Shown here: one piece after another, positions 42,507 through 54,077 of the stretch | Layout: every line of letters begins with the position of its first letter | How positions within the stretch are numbered: the stretch's first letter is position 1 | DNA from: Tillus elongatus | Lineage: Eukaryota; Arthropoda; Insecta; Coleoptera; Cleridae | Assembly (NCBI GenBank): GCA_964006375.1 | Contig: OZ023267.1 | Span: 83,392,906-83,456,905 of the forward strand | Direction: 5' to 3' | DNA: 64,000 nucleotides | Position numbers and translations under genes: made by a program | The notes under the pieces: model-generated | Seen by the model: the letters and a program-made list of their open reading frames with translations, nothing else | Databases searched by the model: none | Told to the model about the DNA's origin: nothing

Positions 42507-42619
42507 ACCTATGATGTTAATAATGGATTAAGATATTGAATTGGTACGTGTTTATATTGAAGGCTTGCAAGCTACGTACAAGTGTCTGAATATATGATGG
42601 TAATGATGGGTTAAGATAT

Positions 42620-43006
42620 TTAATTGACATGTATTAAAGGCTTAGCGGTTTTCACTTGAGTCATCGTCATTCGAAAACTATTAGAACGAAAACCAGGTCC
42701 TTTACTCTGGTATATCTTACTCAGTAGGAACCAAATGTCTTCGAAAACAACATTCTTTGCTTTTCTGAAAGGCAAGTGAGCAGCCCCCTTGTCGAACCCC
42801 TCCGAGCTAAAGGTAAACCCCACTCTGTCTTCGGGATCGACACCATGGACTATATGACTCACAATATCTTTAATACGATCTTTGACCCACTTCTCTGGAT
42901 CGTTGATATCGTCAGGTATATCTTGTAGTCTAAAGCATACGCTTCGTCTATCAAGTTTAAACTTCTTATTGGAGGTCACTGTATCTTCAAGTATTTGGAA
43001 TGCCAT
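42620..43006 (-). CDS. 128-aa ORF resembling a protein found beside type-B DNA polymerase in Polinton/adinto-like elements
   Basis: The start codon (43004-43006) and first ~11 codons lie in the central spacer; the rest is in the left arm. Visible pattern: RLQDIPDDINDPEKW, then DRVGFTFSSEGFDKG, LPFRKAKNVVFEDIW and LLSKIYQSKGPGF. I recall a family with DRV-x-F-x-SP/SS, LPF and xxIYQS/VVQSN spacing as the N-terminal part of longer proteins next to protein-primed DNA polymerase genes in arthropod and cnidarian elements. The match is from memory, so tentative. Function is unknown. Only the N-terminal part of that family is present. Confidence 0.45.
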   Translation of the reverse strand: MAFQILEDTVTSNKKFKLDRRSVCFRLQDIPDDINDPEKWVKDRIKDIVSHIVHGVDPEDRVGFTFSSEGFDKGAAHLPFRKAKNVVFEDIWFLLSKIYQSKGPGFRSNSFRMTMTQVKTAKPLIHVN

Positions 43007-43260
43007 TGTTTCATGCTACACAACTGACTGTGTTGGTTAAAGGACCGAAGTTTAGCCTCGTGTTTATTAAAGACGAAAGTTTAGCAAGTACTATTTGTTT
43101 TTCACCTTCACTGCTGGCTACCGACTGAACCTTAGCTCCTCGTCTTAATATTCGACAAACAACACAGACAACACAACTTATTGTTTTCACCTTCACTGTT
43201 GGTTAACGACTGAACCTTAGTGGACGCTTCACGTCTTAATATTCAACAGACAACAACGAC

Positions 43261-43452
43261 AGCTGTCATACAGCTGTCTGACATGACAGACAGCTGTCAT
43301 ACAGCTGTCATACAGCTGTCTAACACAGCTGTCTAACACAGCTGTCTAACACAGCTGTCTAACACAGCTGTCATACAGCTGTCTAACACAGCTGTCTAAC
43401 ACAGCTGTCTAACACAGCTGTTTAACACAGCTGTCTAACACAGCTGTCTAAT
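43261..43452. repeat. CAGCTGT-based 13-bp tandem repeat in palindrome centre
   Basis: About a dozen units of CAGCTGTCTAACA, with 10-bp variants (CAGCTGTCAT) at the left. Each unit contains the E-box palindrome CAGCTG. Confidence 0.92.
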
Positions 43453-43790
43453 AGGGCAGACATATGTCTAACACATGTCTAGCAGATGTGTAACTCACTC
43501 TTTTGCGGAACACAAGCTGAATGTTTTTAAGTCAAACAAGAAGAAAACAATTTAAAACACATCTACGATGACCATGAGGCAGCCTACATGGACTTTGAAC
43601 AATTTTTAAAAATAGATGCGGCCAGGTTAGTTGATTAACCATCCAGGTCAGTCACAGCTGACGCTATAAATAAAAACGATGCTGGAAGCGAGTGACGTCA
43701 CAAGAAACGGTGGTGCATGTGCCCAGGTTATACCGGGTTAGCTCCATGACAAGGTGGTGGACCAGTCGGGTCAGCTAAGAGTCGGGGTGG

Positions 43791-43846
43791 TGGAATGGTC
43801 GGGTCAGCTAGGCGACCCGGGTCGCCTAGCTGACCCGACCATTCCA
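43791..43846. repeat. Perfect 56-bp palindrome
   Basis: 28-bp arms with no loop, centred between 43818 and 43819 (core GGCGACCC/GGGTCGCC). It ends three bases before the right arm starts. Confidence 0.95.
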
Positions 43847-43898
43847 TTACCAATAAGAAGTTTAAACTTGATAGACCAAGCGTATGCTTTAGACTACA

Positions 43899-44202
43899 AG
43901 ATATACCTGACGATATCAACGATCCAGAGAAGTGGGTCAAAGATCGTATTAAAGATATTGTGAGTCATATAGTCCATGGTGTCGATCCCGAAGACAGAGT
44001 GGGGTTTACCTTTAGCTCGGAGGGGTTCGACAAGGGGGCTGCTCACTTGCCTTTCAGAAAAGCAAAGAATGTTGTTTTCGAAGACATTTGGTTCCTACTG
44101 AGTAAGATATACCAGAGTAAAGGACCTGGTTTTCGTTCTAATAGTTTTCGAATGACGATGACTCAAGTGAAAACCGCTAAGCCTTTAATACATGTCAATT
44201 AA
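43899..44202 (+). pseudogene. 5'-truncated mirror of the 42620-43006 ORF
   Basis: The right arm begins at 43850, inside the codons for the N-terminus, so this copy lacks the original start. It is open from the upstream arm sequence; the first in-frame ATG is at 43960. It ends at the same stop. Confidence 0.6.
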
Positions 44203-44315
44203 ATATCTTAACCCATCATTACCATCATATATTCAGACACTTGTACGTAGCTTGCAAGCCTTCAATATAAACACGTACCAATTCAATATCTTAATCCATT
44301 ATTAACATCATAGGT

Positions 44316-44693
44316 TCAGAGGGGTCCACTTGTAGATAGCTTGCTATCTCTACGCCCCTCAACGTTGGTTGGTTGGTTGGGTGGTTGGTTAGTTGGTTGG
44401 TTGCACTTTTCATAGAAATGATTGGATATCCAACAGGTTAAATTTAGAATGAAATCTTTGCAAACATATGTACCACCTATCAAGTCGTTTACAATCTGAG
44501 CTCCACCCATTTTTACCAAGTATGTTGCAGTTCTAGGTGTTACTTGAGATGTTGCTTCCGGCACATCTAGGGGGCCGGTATTCCGGCCCCCTAGATGTGA
44601 CTCTAAGTGAACTCCTTCGGTTGAAATATTTAGGGTATCGGTATTCTGGCTACCTAATTGTTTCTTCAGCTGACCGTTGTAATAGGCAATCAA
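44316..44693 (-). CDS. Mirror of the 42129-42506 ORF, right arm
   Basis: Same translation as its left-arm partner; no added differences seen. Confidence 0.4.
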   Translation of the reverse strand: MIAYYNGQLKKQLGSQNTDTLNISTEGVHLESHLGGRNTGPLDVPEATSQVTPRTATYLVKMGGAQIVNDLIGGTYVCKDFILNLTCWISNHFYEKCNQPTNQPPNQPTNVEGRRDSKLSTSGPL

Positions 44694-45119
44694 CTCTTTA
44701 GTTTTCTTATTTTTTCATATATCACACTTTTTAATTTTATTTTACACTATCGAAAATTAAATTACCTACATACATACATAAAGGCTACACCTCAAAAACA
44801 GTTGGTTGGTTGGTTGGTTGGTACATAGACTGTTATGTTCGTATACTTAAAACTTAGTAAACTCAATAAGGTTCTGTATACGTTTCTCCTCAGACACATC
44901 TTTTATGTACGTCGGTTCTATTTGTCTTACGTTTCACTTCTGTTTTTCTTCTGTTAAAGAGATTTACAGAATTTGCATCATATGGTGTGTTTAGGATCAC
45001 TTCGGTATCGGAATGTTTGTTCTTAATGTTCTTATCCTCTTTTTTCGGTTTCTTGAAGGTTGGTTCTATATTTCTGATTAAATTCGCTTACGCAGAAATA
45101 AAAATTGTTGCATTTTTCA

Positions 45120-45404
45120 TTAAAATGCTTGGTTATCCAACAAGCCAAATTTAATACCAAACATACTAAAGTCCAACAAGTATTTAGCGGTTGTTGGTGT
45201 TAATTGAAATGTTGCTTCCGACACTTCTAGGGCATCGGTATTCCGAGTCCCTGGAGATGACTCTAAGTGGGCTCCTTCGGTTGGAACATTTGGCATATCG
45301 GTATTCCGATAACCCAAATGTTCCTTCAGCTGACTGTTGTAATAGGCAATCAACTCTTTAGTTTTCTTATTTTCCAACCAATGACACATAAAGCCACATC
45401 TCAA
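45120..45404 (-). CDS. Mirror of the 41418-41702 ORF, right arm
   Basis: Same translation as its left-arm partner. Confidence 0.4.
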   Translation of the reverse strand: MRCGFMCHWLENKKTKELIAYYNSQLKEHLGYRNTDMPNVPTEGAHLESSPGTRNTDALEVSEATFQLTPTTAKYLLDFSMFGIKFGLLDNQAF

Positions 45405-46221
45405 GACAGTTAGTTAAGAGTGTTGTATGACTAAGATTACTCTTGAAATATTTAGGATATCGGTATTCCGGCTACCTAAATGCTTCTTTAGCTGACAGTT
45501 GTAATAGACAATCAACTCTTTAGTTTTGTTATTTCCACCCATTAACACATAAAGCCACATCTCAAGACAGTTAGTTAGAGTGTTGTGTGGTTAAAATTAC
45601 TCTGAAATGCTAGTGGCACCCCATTTTTACCAAGTATGTAGCAGCTGTAGGTACCAAGTCAACCCCTTCTGCTTGTTGTTGTAATAGACAATTAACTCTT
45701 TGGTTTTCTTATTTTATATCTCATAAACATAAAAGCTCCACTTCAAGATACTTAGTTTAACTGGTCACATGGCTAAGATTACTCTGAAATGATAGAGATG
45801 TGTTGGTTTAGGGCAATTGAAGACTGTTCTTCAAGACATATTTACTTTGGTTTGTTAGGTACGCTTGACAGCTGCCTGTGCCGTCAACTTCAATAAGTCT
45901 AAGAGGGTGTACTAAAATTTGTCTGTAGCACGCATCACTTGATGTAGTCAACATTTAAATACGCTATTGATTACTGTTCTTTCTGGTATGGTTGAAATTT
46001 TCTCTGAAAGTAACTTCATTAAGTCTAAGAGAGAGTGTGTTGTTTTTAGGTGTTAACACAGCTTGTTCTGACTTACTTAAATATTATATTTCTTCTGTTC
46101 AACAAGCCGATTATTTTGATGTGTCACACATGTATGTAGCTCTAAGAACGGTTATACCGGAAGTGTCTACCGGAAGTAACATTTTTATTGAATATGCTAT
46201 TAGAGTTTGCTTTGCTGAACA

Positions 46222-47162
46222 GCGTGTATGTATTGGTTCTATCGTACATCTCGCCGATCTTCCGAGATAAGGGTTTGAAGTTTTTTATCTCAGTTTCTTG
46301 TAGACCTTGTTACGAAACATACATTTTTGAAGTCGGTTCCTTTCTATCGCTTTCCGTTCAAAAGTTATAACGATTTAAAGTTTAGACCGGAAGTGGCCAT
46401 TTTATTGTATATTCCAATTTGATTTGGCCTCCTTAACACCGTGCATGTATTGGTTCTATCGTACATCTCACCGATCTTCCGCGATAAGGATTTGAAGTTT
46501 TTTATCTCAGTTTCTTGTAGAGCTTGTTATGAAACGATATATTTTTGAAGTCAGTTCATTTCTATCACTTTCCGTTCAAAAGATATAAGGATTTAAAGTT
46601 TAGACCGGAAGTGGTCATTTTATTGTATATTCCACTTTGATTTGACCTCCTTAACACCGTGCATGTGTTGGTTCTATAGTACATCTCACGGATCTTCCGC
46701 GATAAGGGTTTAAAGTTTTTTATCTCAGTTTCTTGTAGACCTTGTTACGAAACATACATTTTTGAAGTCAGTTCATTTCTATCACTTTCCGTTCAAAAGA
46801 TATAACGATTTAAAGTTTAGACCGGAAGTGGCCCTTTTATTGTATATTCCAATTTGATTTGGCCTCCTTAACACCGTGCATGTATTGGTTCTATCGTACA
46901 TCTCACGGATATTCCGCGATAAGGATTTAAAGTTTTTTATCTCATTTTCTTGTAGAGCTTGTTATGAAACGATATATTTTTAAAGTCGGTTCATTTCTAT
47001 CACTTTCCGTTGAAAAGATATAACGATTTAAAGTTTAGACCGGAAGTGGCCATTTTATTGTATATTCCAATTTGATTTGGCCTCCTTAACACCGTGCATG
47101 TGTTGGTTCTATCGTACATCTCACGGATCTTCCGCGATAAGGGTTTTAAGTTTTTTATCTTA
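46222..47162. repeat. ~218-bp tandem repeats, right arm
   Basis: Mirror of 39660-40600. Confidence 0.92.
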
Positions 47163-47981
47163 TTTTAGTCGCCATTTTTTAATTCTGCTTACTTAGACGA
47201 GTAACATGACACTAAACACGAGGGGTAGAAAGGAATTGAACCTGTAACCAACCATTGTTTCTAAGCTTAAGAGTTGAACCTGTTGTCCATTTTGTTTCTG
47301 AGCTTCCTTCTTTGTTTTGCCAGCGACCTCTATTGTCTCTACGATATTTGGTTTCCTATTTGAACCTGTTGTCTATTTTGTTTCTGAACTTCCTTCTTTT
47401 GTTTGCCAACGACCTCTGTGTGTTATTTTTAGAACCTACCCATATAACAATTGTGGCGTTCGGCTAATTTCTATGCGAAATCTAATAGTCTGTCTAATAT
47501 TAAACATATTAATTATTATGTCTTATGTCTAATAACAAAAGCTTTATGAATGGTTTGTTTTAATGGGGGGCGTAACTTTAAATCATGGAGTCTTCGACCA
47601 ATACCATTATTCTCGCTTATCAACCTCACTCTCATTTGTCGGCTCTAAAGGTTGGGGTGACGTATCTTTAAATAATGGAGTCTTCAACCATCTTTATCAG
47701 CAAAAGGCACCATCTTTAAGAACGAAAGCCGCCATTTTTTATAATATCAGGGATGTCAGCTTAAGGTATCACAGGTTAGACCGCCATCTTTTATTCCGCC
47801 ATTTTTTTTTATTCCGCCATTTTGGTTCCTCCGTTTTGGTTCCGCCTCTAATATTAAACATATTATTATTTTGTAAATCATCCATTTGTCTAATAATAAC
47901 AAAAACTTTAATTATGTTACATGTATGGTTTGTTTGTAATTAAAAGTCGTATATATACCAGCCTAAAACAATAAATTAACA

Positions 47982-48055
47982 AGCGTCTGCTTAGCTCAAT
48001 GGGTAGCATCGTTGCCTCCCATCTGAGTGCCCGGGGTTCGAAACTCACCTGCTCC
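47982..48055 (+). tRNA. tRNA-like sequence in right arm
   Basis: Mirror copy of the left-arm sequence, apparently identical, so both arms carry an outward-facing polymerase III-type promoter. Confidence 0.4.
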
Positions 48056-48429
48056 AAATGGTTTTTTTCAAAATATAATAATTTGAAGTAATAGGTTAGA
48101 CACTTTGGAATGTTTGCATGTGACTGTCTGGCCCAAGTCATGTGACGTCACTGTCTGGCCAAAGTTTCCTAGACAGGTCAATGACCTTAGAATACAGGTT
48201 ACATTGGAAGCCATCTTGGACGCCATCTTGGGGGCGTGGCTGGACGCCCTCTTGGGGGCGTGGCTGGACGCCCTCTTGGGGGGCGTGGCCACAAGGGGTG
48301 GGGCTAGGGGTGGGGCTCCGCCCACAAGGGGTGGGGCTCCGCCCACTAGGGGAGGGGGTACCCCCACTCCTACCCCCACTACCTGTGACGTCACTGTCTG
48401 GCCAGAGTGGCGCAATACCTACTATGGGT

Positions 48430-49829
48430 AATTCGAAATTTGCAGGTATTAAATTCAGTTATGGATTACAGTATTTTTTAACTGACTGATAAAATTAAAT
48501 TTTATAAAATGTTTTCTTTATTATCAGAAGTTGTAAAAATTTCATATGTTTATACAGGAAAGGTTTAACTACATGAAATTTCTGAAGATCGGGCAACACC
48601 GGTCAGCAACACCTTGACATCTGGCAATGGTTGTAAATACCATTGTTTAGATGTTATCTACAATTTATTTAAATAGCATAGCAGTACAGGTAACTGTATT
48701 GCTCTGTCTTTGTCCAACATTGTAGATATTGCATTACAGAATTTTAAGTGATGTCGAGGAATATTTTATTATTAATGTCGAATAACTTCATTTTTCTTTG
48801 ATCAGAAGATTGAAAATTGGTACACAACCACATCTCTTCTATGTTCTTTTAAGTTGTAAATTTTCATTTCAATCACTTAAACAATTTGAAAGCTATTGCG
48901 TTTAAAAAATATATGTAATTTTTTGTTAGGAAAAACTATGTGTTAAGATCTGATGAACGAACTCATCCAAGCCATTAGCAAAATAAGGGTAATTCCCAAA
49001 TTTTCTCCAAATCAGTGAAATATTTTTTGGGTTATTGGTTGGATAAATTGTTGGATGAATATATTGGATAAAGTTGTATATTCAAAAGGTTGGATAAATA
49101 ATAATAGTTTTTATTTCAACAACAGAAGAAAATACAAAATACAAAATAGAGTACATTGTACTGTTTACAAATTTATGTTAACATTCTTTGTCTTTTTTAA
49201 AGAAATAGAGATTTATTTCATTGATTGCTGTTGCCCTTACTTAGTGAAACTGGTCCATACTTCATACAGACTTGAAGACTCCCTCTATGGCTTTACTCTT
49301 GGTTTTCGTTTTTGTAAATTAAAGACGTAGCCAGCGTGTAAGCTAATTGGAGCAAGCGGCCCTTCTGAATTCTAGATGTTCTTCAACGTCTCTGTTACCG
49401 GTTTTGCTGCTTGATAGTATCCTCAGACAGAAGAAATTTGAATTAATACGAAATCATGACAATTACAATAAAGATCTGTTGCTATTTTATGGTGTTAAAA
49501 TCAAAAAATTATTTAAAAGTGAAAATAAAATAAAACAAATATGAAGGATGACGCCTTTAAAATGTCTACGTGATGTATATCAATATTTAACATAAAGATA
49601 GAAGAAACCTATAATAGTAATAACTATAATAACAATTACAACAATAAATAACTAAACAAACACATTAATAAAGCAGACTATACAATAAAAATATAGACAC
49701 ACATCATATCTTATAACAACTTTTTTGAAAAAATAGTTAGATTTATGTTGTTTGATTTATTTAATTAGGCAGAAGAATATCCCAGAAATCCAAAATATTG
49801 TCGTCTATATGCTTTTTTACTTCTAAAGC
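48430..49829. other. No gene seen; scraps of dispersed repeats
   Basis: 48950-49050 matches 1360-1465, and 49215-49325 matches 61720-61830, both diverged. Confidence 0.55.
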
Positions 49830-50045
49830 TTAAAACAAGTCTAGTTTACGCTTGTCATGACAAAAATGTAGTGGTTTTATGTCATTATTTACTGTGGGTC
49901 TATGTTTGGTATCAATAATATGTTTCGCAAATGTAGATTTGTCAGCGTGGTTATTTCTATGTGCAGACATATGTTCTTTGTATCTGGTGTTAAAATTTCT
50001 AGAAGTTTGATCAATGTAGATTGCGTTACGTGTACATTTCACAAA
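49830..50045 (-). pseudogene. PLE GIY-YIG endonuclease fragment
   Basis: About 70 codons: CTRNAIYIDQTSRNFNTRYK then EHMSAHRNN, FAKHIIDTKH and KLDLF. This is the YIGQTxRxF...R...EH...H layout of the Penelope-like GIY-YIG domain, with G of YIGQT changed to D. Truncated on both sides. It supplies the part missing from the PLE copy at 1675-2235 but is a separate, diverged copy. Confidence 0.75.
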
Positions 50046-50117
50046 TTTTTAATACCTATACAAATACAAAAGTAGCTTTTAAATCTTATAACATGACGCT
50101 TGATTTATTAGATTATT

Positions 50118-50530
50118 TCAAATAATTGATTGGAAGTATTATCACAGATGATGGTAAGTGTAGGAAAGATCTGAAGAGGATCGCGATGACAAAACAAGCA
50201 TTCAATAACCAAAGTACTGTTCTCACTAATAAACATTTTAACCTGTACATGAGGGAAAAGTGCAAGTTGTACGTGTATGGAGTATTGTAATGTATGGGGC
50301 GGAAACTTGGGCTGTAGCTAAGCAGGATATGAAGAGAATATAAGCTTTTGAAATGTAGACAAGAAAAATGTCAAAGACAGTGCAGGCTGATATAAAGACG
50401 ATTCAAAGTGTGCTAGGAGAGGCGAAAGAATAAAGAGGCTTGCTGAAAAAAATCGAGAGGAAGCTAAAATTTATTGGTCATATTATAAGACATAATAACT
50501 TCCTGACAACATTATTTGAAGGACATACGA
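50118..50530 (+). pseudogene. RTE-like LINE reverse transcriptase C-terminal fragment
   Basis: Translated across frames: GSIITDDGKCRKDLKRIAMT, KQAFNNQSTVLTNKHFNLYM, YGAETWAVAKQDMKRI and KFIGHIIRHNNFLTTLFEGH. This order (SIIT-D-G, AFxxxSxLLT, YGAETW, HIIRH) is the thumb/C-terminal region of RTE-type LINEs. At least three stops or shifts. Confidence 0.75.
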
Positions 50531-50770
50531 GTACTTGAAATGTACACTGAATTATTGGCGCTTAAAGAAGAGAAGTTTGTTATAAACAGCCCTTAAACTT
50601 CTACTTTTATCAAATAGATTTTTGTTATAATGATGTATTCTAATAGAAACATACATAGATGATATTAGTTTAATTAGATGGCCATAATGGCAAGTCAAAA
50701 GATTTTGTTCTCGAAAGTGAACTTCAAGTTTTTTAAATATGCTGTTTTGGTTTATTATAGTTTTTAATAT
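50531..50770. other. Possible 3' flank of the P-element-like gene
   Basis: No terminal inverted repeat or 8-bp duplication could be identified by eye. Confidence 0.35.
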
Positions 50771-52711
50771 TCACATGTTTATTTCCTTTACATTTACGAT
50801 CACCGCAGATTCATTTAGGTATGTTTGAAGAACTTTTTCTGCAATAGTACAAATAGATATTACATCGTCAGATGGGTATGTGAGGAGTTGACCTTTATCT
50901 TTCTGATCTATAAACGATGTTAATAACGCAGACCTCTCCCCAACAAGCTCACCTGCGCATTCTTCGCATCTCAGAGCTTTCGTTATTTTCCTTACTACAT
51001 AGCCAGATATATATGTCACAACTTCTTTTTTAAACTCTAATATGTTGATATCTAATATTTGAAGAACTGTGTCGTCATCAAAATTATCTATTTGACTCAT
51101 GTCTTCATCTGGTTCTTCAGATATTCGTTCTCGCCCACAAGTTTTATTTATTACCTCAATGGGTGACAGAATAGGAATTGCTTCCAAAGGGATACAATTT
51201 CCTTTAAATGAATCTTTTAATTCAAGATGCACCATCATCCTTTTATATGCACTTTTAAATTGCTTTGCTGGTGGGTTATTGTTATAGCCTCCCATGGATC
51301 TAATTTGCCCAAAAAAATCTCAATATGATCCTGACTGATTTTGTAAGTGGGAAAATACAGCAAAAAATTATTGTCGGCAATTAAAGTTTTATAAACAAAT
51401 TGCAAACTTTGTATACAAAGTAAAAAGCCAATTATACCCATTTTTCTACCACTCTCACACAGAAGTGGTCCATCGATTATCCTAAGTGACGTTAAATATT
51501 GTGATACCTCTCCTAAAACTACATTAATGTTTTCAAAATTTTCTGCATTTATTGTTTTCTTAGAATCTGAATTGTTTAAATTTCTAGAATTAAGAATGTC
51601 AAATAAATTGTTTATAAGTCGGATAAGTTTCACAATATATTCGCAATATTCCAAAGAATGTGCCACTGAGTGGCTAAAAAGTTGTGTGGCTAATTTAACC
51701 TTCATTTTTTGGTTTGTATAAAATATATGCGATTTTCTTAATTTATTTGCCAAATGAACGCCATCCTGATCCTGTAACTCATTTAATTTTACTAAATAAT
51801 CCCACTTTATATTTTCCCCATTCTCATCAATAATTATTTTTTATCACCTAATGTGTTTCTTATCAGTTTGATCATATGACATGGATCAAAAAAGACTGCA
51901 ATTTTCCTACCTGAACTAGGATCAACAAATGTAGAGTTAATGTTCCTCCAATTAAAATCGCAGCCAAGTTCTTTTGCTAACGTTAGATTATTTGTTGCCC
52001 CATCAAAAGTTATTGAGACCAGGTATATGCCCGACTCATTTAGTAGCGTTAAACACTGCAATACCAAATTTTGTTTTTGTGTACCCCTTAAAGAGTCGAT
52101 TAAAAAATATCCAAGAGGAAGCTTCCATGATTGATTAATGCTAACAAGCATAAAAACAAGAGCTTCTTTGGCTACAGGGTTACAATCGGTCTCAAGATTT
52201 GTACCAAAATCTACAAACCTATAATATTTTATTCTATATGTTGGCGAATTGCTATCTCATCTATGACTAAAGAACATATAAGTTTTCCATCTGTGCTTTC
52301 TGATTTTGACTTTAATAAGTTGAACACCTCTGACGTAAAACCAGCTTCCCCATTAATGCTTTGATACCATCTAGATATAGTTTTTGGATGAGGAAGAGCC
52401 GAGTTCAATGTGTTTCTGACAAAATTGTAAGCTTTGGGAGAGTAATAATGCAACGTAAGACAAAAAGCTTTAATTTGATTTTCATACTTATGTTTACGAC
52501 CTAATTGTCTTTGTAAAAATTCTTCATTAGGTCCTATTTGCATTAATGTTTCCAATGTTTCGTCGGTTACTTTACCTTTTAGTTGTTTGATTATATTGGC
52601 AAGGGTTGCTGTTCTCTTCTTATAATGATGGACACTACTGCTAAGCCGTTTAATTTTTTTTCGTGCATCGAATAACTGCTTCTTCAGTTTACGTTTGCGT
52701 GGTGTAACAAC
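50771..52711 (-). pseudogene. P-like gene exon 4 (transposase body)
   Basis: Acceptor TTTTTTATAG before 52711. Begins VVTPRKRKLKKQLFDARKKI (basic, coiled-coil-like), then KALRCEECAGELVGER near the end. Carries the three frame breaks listed for the gene. Confidence 0.75.
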
Positions 52712-52955
52712 CTATAAAAAATGTTCAATGACAAAACATTTATTTTCTCAAGTAAAATGAATATACGAACAAAATTTCCAACAACACATTTTGGTTAATA
52801 GTGGTTGAGATAAATTGCAAAACACTTGTTTCTAACTTATTTAATCATGGACTATACAAACTTAAACACCACATAAATTGTGATGGAAGAACATATTAGT
52901 TTGTTTTTTTTAATTATACTGACTTCATAAACAGCAAAAACTGAATTTAACTCAC

Positions 52956-53219
52956 CAAGTCCTTGAAAGTGGGAGGCATTGAAGGTGTTTTCATTTCGGC
53001 AAATCCTAAACTACCAAACGATCTTTGTGGTACCTCTACAACAGTTTTCTCTTCATAGAAACCAGCACTTGTTGATGGCCGAGAATAATCCATTGCAGGT
53101 ACATGACTACCAGTCCAAGTACTAGTTGACGGGCCAGCTGCAAGTGGCACATTGATAGCAGTTATATCAGTCATTGGCTGCTCGACAAAAATGACTTGTG
53201 TTAATTGTTTGTTTGTTAC
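52956..53219 (-). CDS. P-like gene exon 3 (linker)
   Basis: Acceptor ATGCAG then GTAACAAAC; 264 nt, exactly 88 codons. Low-complexity serine/proline segment (PLAAGPSTSTWTGSH, DYSRPSTSAGFY). Donor GTGAG follows at 52955. Confidence 0.7.
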
Positions 53220-53220
53220 C

Positions 53221-53991
53221 TGCATAAATAAATTTGAAACGAATACCATTAATGTAAATTTGCAGAGCTAATTAAATTACGATACATATCATAACAATAT
53301 ATTACGTTAATGTAATTACTAGCATAATTACTAGAGATGAGCGATATATAGCTACCGGTGATTTAATCGCTGCTATTAAAAGATCGATGTTAGCAGCTGT
53401 TATTAAAACACAAAACAACAGCAATTGTAAAAACCGAGATTTACACAAATCATTAGAGTAATTATTTCTATGAAATTCGCCTTATACTAAAAACTCCATG
53501 ACAAACAGCAATTGTTGTATTCAAATACACGCAATCGCAGTTTGTGCGAGCGAGTAGAGTAGCTGTATACTTTCCTTCTCGCCAGTATTAGAACACAAGC
53601 ATTTCTCCTTTTCTTATAGGTAGAAAATGACAAACCCATGATACAAATAACGCGAGATATAATGCGACTACCTATATTTAGAACTGTCACGCGCATGGCG
53701 TCATGTGGTGAGTCCAATGCAACAATAATATGCTGCCGTACAGTGGAGTTCGACGTTTCATCACAACCTCTTAACAAATTAGGTATTTTACTAATATTTA
53801 AGTGCATACAGTTTGAAGTAATTTTTTAAGATCAGAATACTATATTGTGATTATGTGACATGATGATCAAATCAAGTTTATGAATGTTAACGCCCCCTCT
53901 AAATGTCTACGAACGTGCTCTCTATTTTTTAAGTTTGTGTATCACCAATGCTACTTCAGGGCTCCCCTTAATTATTATACCTGATTTGTGC

Positions 53992-54077
<86 letters not shown>

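Larger units (their letters stand above)
38391..42972 (+). repeat. Left arm (inverted repeat A) of palindromic element
   Basis: From the outside inward: GC-rich tandem repeats with GTGGGCGGAGCCCCACCCC (38440-38600), a tRNA-like sequence (38767-38840), about four ~218-bp tandem units (39660-40600), a ladder of coding-like repeats (41100-42500), and most of an ORF (to 42620). CCAA-rich short repeats lie at 42000 and 42420. Confidence 0.95.
38391..48423. mobile_element. Polinton/Maverick-like giant palindromic element, 10.03 kb
   Basis: TSD ATGGGT (6 bp) at 38385-38390 and 48424-48429. Termini AGTAGGTATTGCGCC ... GGCGCAATACCTACT, that is 5'-AG...CT-3'. Left arm 38391-42972 and right arm 43850-48423 are near-perfect reverse complements: position x pairs with 86822-x over most of the arm without indels, and with 86814-x at the outer end. 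The centre is 877 bp. The 6-bp TSD and AG/CT ends are Polinton hallmarks. Polymerase, integrase, capsid and protease genes are absent, so it is non-autonomous. It resembles a symmetric fold-back genome of a protein-primed linear element. Confidence 0.8.
43850..48423 (-). repeat. Right arm (inverted repeat A') of palindromic element
   Basis: Reverse complement of the left arm. The few visible differences include a substitution at the position opposite about 39027 and a net 8-bp length change in the GC-rich terminal repeats (about 48200-48310). Confidence 0.95.

Noticed and set aside
43728..43963. Short proline-rich frames on both strands at the palindrome centre
   Set aside because: They translate the perfect palindrome and its neighbours on both strands; no independent coding evidence.
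38391..48423. Assembly artefact as sole explanation of the palindrome
   Set aside because: A 6-bp duplication, AG/CT termini, unrelated flanks and arm-specific differences favour a real insertion, though read-level confirmation is still wanted.
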